Below are positions 61,101 to 64,000 of a stretch of DNA of 64,000 nucleotides, piece by piece. This DNA comes from Lutraria lutraria (taxonomy: Eukaryota > Mollusca > Bivalvia > Venerida > Mactridae). The notes below the pieces were generated by a model. The model saw nothing but the letters and a program-made list of their open reading frames with translations. It was not told the DNA's origin and did not search any database. Where the stretch lies: the NCBI GenBank assembly GCA_964023205.1, contig OZ026843.1, positions 2,961,029 to 3,025,028 of the forward strand, read 5' to 3'. The number at the start of each line of letters is the position of its first letter. Positions within the stretch are counted from its first letter, which is position 1. The position numbers and the translations under genes are program-made.

Positions 61101-62733
61101 CATTCAAAGGCAAACTAACATTTTTACAATTAAAAAACGGGTTGCAGCTTTTTTATTTTACTTAATAAGTATCTACCTTATTGCTTAAATTCTTTTTAAA
61201 GAGCACTTGAAAGGAAAGGAAGTTTTAATGGTCATGATGACGCTCCTTTGATGTCAGCACATCAATTAGTTCGATACCCTAACACTTTGGGTCTTTGATC
61301 ATTCAAATCAGGTGCATGTGTACGTCCGTGTTCTCTAATTAAAAGTGACCATGACTCAACCTCTCGTGACATTGTACGGGTAATTATCTGACAGGAAATT
61401 GATCAATGCTTTTTTACAAGGCACAGAAAAGCTTTTCTTAAAATCCACTTAAAATCATCTCTTTAAAATGGCCGGTTTTCTTTATTATTCCTTCTGTATT
61501 GCAACTAGATAATGAGAACAGGTCAATGTTTACATCAGCTACAAGTGTGGTCCGGATATCGGGCATTTACAGGATACGTACATTGGGAAGACCGTTAATG
61601 AAACAGTATATGAATAAGACGTACAAGAAAATACGGTTAAAAATTTACTGTTACCCATGCAGTGACAGTAAAAAAATGTTCAGTCACGTGGTACCATGAA
61701 CTTTACAGTAAAAATGTTCCATGTTTGCCTATAGGAAATTAACATTACGAAAAAAGTGAGGAGTAATAATAAAAAATGGTTTACAATAAACAGTCGGGAT
61801 CAAATAGAAACTGTAATACTGAATAATCATACGTTAGCTTGTACGAGTTATCTCCCTGATATAAAATGAACGTTGATCTTATTGGTTTAACATTGATTTA
61901 TATGTTTTGTGGTAACATTTGAGTGTTATGCAAACATAAAACAATTGATGACAATTGCCACAAGCAAACAAATGAACACTTTTTCTTGCTGTATTATCAG
62001 ATATATTTAATTCAATACTTATTTGTTGGAGCTGTTAAGTTATCGGACAGTACAAAAAACGGGGGCATTTAAGAACCAGAGACAACTTTTGACGCCCATT
62101 TTCGAATTGAGTCTGGTGACCCGATCTACTCTAAATTTTCACCGTTGCCCGAGATCTCTCATAAAGTCCGAGGAACAGTACATTCATTTTGTCACGTTTG
62201 TATACAATTTTCCATGCTTTTTTAGAAGAGCCAAAACAATACCCCGACATACATTCTTTACTTTTGATGAGCTAATAACCCGAAACAAAGAATTATTTTT
62301 GGCATAGTAAGTTAAAAAGAAATAGAAACGTCTTTTAACGCCGATATTTGTACTTATTTTGTTTTCAATGTTTAAACAGCATTTTGACTTGTATTTTGAA
62401 TTCAATATAAAAAAATAAATTTAAAAAAAATATGTTCCTATACCCTCCCCTCCCCGAAAAATCTCAGGGTAGGGTTATCACAACCAGACATTTTTAAGGA
62501 TTGCCTAATTGGTTGAAATCTAGTGTTTTTATTGATATGAATACATTAAAGTATTCATTGAATGTGTTTGTAAACAAAACAACGCAGATCCACTGGTATG
62601 TTATTTACACCAATACCGCTCCATAATTTCATTTTTATTGTTGTTTAGTCATTTTGTATACAATTTCTGTTCAAAAGTGAATTAATATACCATACTCACA
62701 TAATTTGTATGAAAATGAATTTCATCATTCAAT
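58110..62733. other. unassigned AT-rich DNA, 4.6 kb
   Basis: Two adjacent T-rich forward ORFs (58258-58584, 58591-58773) and a 118-codon ORF (59444-59800) lack recognisable domains. Nothing else stands out. Confidence 0.5.
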
Positions 62734-62868
62734 GCGTATAATATGTAGAAAAAATGAATATAAATTGCGTATATGTACAAAAAATGAATATAAACTGCGT
62801 ATAATGTACAAAAAATGAATATAAATTGCGTATAATGTACAAAAAATGAATATAAATTGTGTATATGA
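62734..62868. repeat. 31-bp AT-rich minisatellite, about 4 copies
   Basis: Unit GCGTATAATGTACAAAAAAT plus GAATATAAATT; copies begin near 62734, 62767, 62797 and 62828, and the last is partial. A reverse ORF (62729-62920) with Phe/Ile/Tyr-rich repeats is an artefact. Confidence 0.9.
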
Positions 62869-63351
62869 AAACATTTACTGCCTGTATGATGATACTTAAA
62901 TCATATTTACTTTCAAGCAAAACATCGCCCTCTGCAATTTTATAACACGTCGCTACAATGACGTGATATTATCCTCAGATCTAAAGGATGAAAAGAGAAA
63001 TAGTCGCCTTTATCAAATTATGAAATGGTGATACTCTTAAATTCCCAAGTAACCAACGTGATGAAATTAAATTCATAAAAGCAAATGATCGTGCCTGTTT
63101 AATAGCATTAACTAGAAATTCCAGATTGCTATGAATCAAATTATATTCCATGTACAAAATTTCATTACGTTTGTAAATATTTCTACAAAAACCGCCATGG
63201 CCATGAGCAGCGGATTTTGTATAATATTATCTAAAAACAAAACAAGACAAATTCAGCTTCTATGCCATGAACTTTAACGTTGGTTCATTTAATTGTTTCA
63301 CTCCATTCTTCATATTGACTTAGTTACTATCTTAAATAGTATTGTTTTATG
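62869..63351. other. unassigned AT-rich DNA
   Basis: Nothing recognised. Confidence 0.5.
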
Positions 63352-63515
63352 CACAGTCAAAACTGTGTTAGAGACTGCCTCCGAATAAAGGATACCCTTT
63401 GAATAAAGCCATTATTTTATAAAGCGTGACGGTCATTGATTAGTCAAGGCATAATAACCTTCGTATAAAAATCACCTGTCATTAAAAGCCACATCATGTC
63501 TTTTTCTCAAGGGTT
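63352..63515 (+). mobile_element. pogo-like dispersed repeat, copy 2
   Basis: CACAGTCAAAACTGTGTTAG, then AGACTGCCTCCGAATAAAGG, down to CACCTGTCATTAAAAGCCAC and TTTTTCTCAAGGG. It parallels 47722-47860 along its length with small indels. The far end is not resolved. Confidence 0.55.
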
Positions 63516-64000
63516 ACTTTTTATCATAGGTTTAACTGCAGTTGGTTCAAAATCAAGCAAAAAAAAAACCCGGATAAATAAAAGTTATGACCGATTAATA
63601 AAGAAAGAAGATACGCGCTATTTACAAATTATTTCATACCTTGGCGCCGACAATATTTTGACAAGTATGTGGCATATTTAACGCTCAATTATTTGTAATC
63701 ACAAACAATTAACTTACAACAATGATAATATGAAAGAGGCTATTATAATAAAATATGATAAATTTAATTTCGTTCATTAATCGAACAGGATAGTTAGGAA
63801 GATACGATTATAAGATAGTTGCGTTTAAATCGCATAGTTTTTTTTGGATATTCCAAATTTCGGATACGTTTGTAGTTTCTCGCAATTTAAGCCAATGAAG
63901 TTACAGACCTTGAAGTGAATTTGATAAGGTTTATCATGGAATGGTTCGTATCATTTTACAACGAATGGGCCATGTATAAGTAGATGCTAAGTGGTTTTGT
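63516..64000. other. unassigned AT-rich DNA to the window end
   Basis: A short forward ORF (63496-63681) without recognised motifs overlaps the repeat edge. Nothing else seen. Confidence 0.5.

Noticed and set aside
62729..62920. Phe/Tyr/Ile-rich reverse ORF
   Set aside because: Translation of the 31-bp AT-rich minisatellite.

Overview
The window looks like nuclear DNA of an invertebrate animal, most likely a mollusc and probably a bivalve. It is AT-rich and has no operons and no long ORFs; the longest ORF is 176 codons and lies inside an inverted repeat. It carries tRNA-derived SINEs with internal Pol III boxes, MITE-like inverted-repeat elements with TA or 8-bp target duplications, minisatellites, microsatellites, and short ORFs flanked by splice-like signals. 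The bivalve assignment is inference: the body of the commoner SINE family is the kind I associate with bivalve genomes, and nothing was searched. Most of the window reads as intergenic or intronic. I found no intact gene.

Layout: 0-5.5 kb is unassigned DNA with a G20 run, a 24-bp minisatellite and a possible LTR-like module. 5.5-7.0 kb holds two DNA-transposon relics in a row: an 806-bp CpG-rich foldback element and a 545-bp pogo-like MITE. 7-16 kb is mostly unassigned, with a 27-bp minisatellite at 11.7 kb and SINEs at 12.1 and 16.1 kb. 17.9-19.7 kb is a cluster of palindromes around a short ORF whose tail resembles Crypton-type (tyrosine-recombinase) proteins. 20.3-20.7 kb has a SINE rearranged head to head with a hairpin. 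25.8-27.6 kb is a cluster of tRNA-derived repeats. 27.6-36 kb holds only scattered hairpins and transposon ends.

The most interesting part is 36.7-41.8 kb. A strongly CpG-depleted block with degenerate tandem repeats lies next to a minus-strand, apparently multi-exon gene remnant (41.56 to 39.22 kb). Its first two segments carry the N- and C-terminal halves of a cysteine-protease domain of the C76 type (herpesvirus-tegument-deubiquitinase-like): an N-terminal Gln-Cys motif, and an Asp-Ser-His motif in the second half. Further coding-like segments downstream are broken by stops and frame changes. A 145-bp, nearly perfectly palindromic MITE with an 8-bp target-site duplication sits about 70 bp upstream of the first ORF.

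From 42 to 64 kb the DNA is again mostly unassigned. It has short tandem repeats (31 bp, 82 bp, 31 bp), two related pogo-like repeat copies (47.7 and 63.4 kb), and promoter-like motif clusters with no recognisable gene attached.
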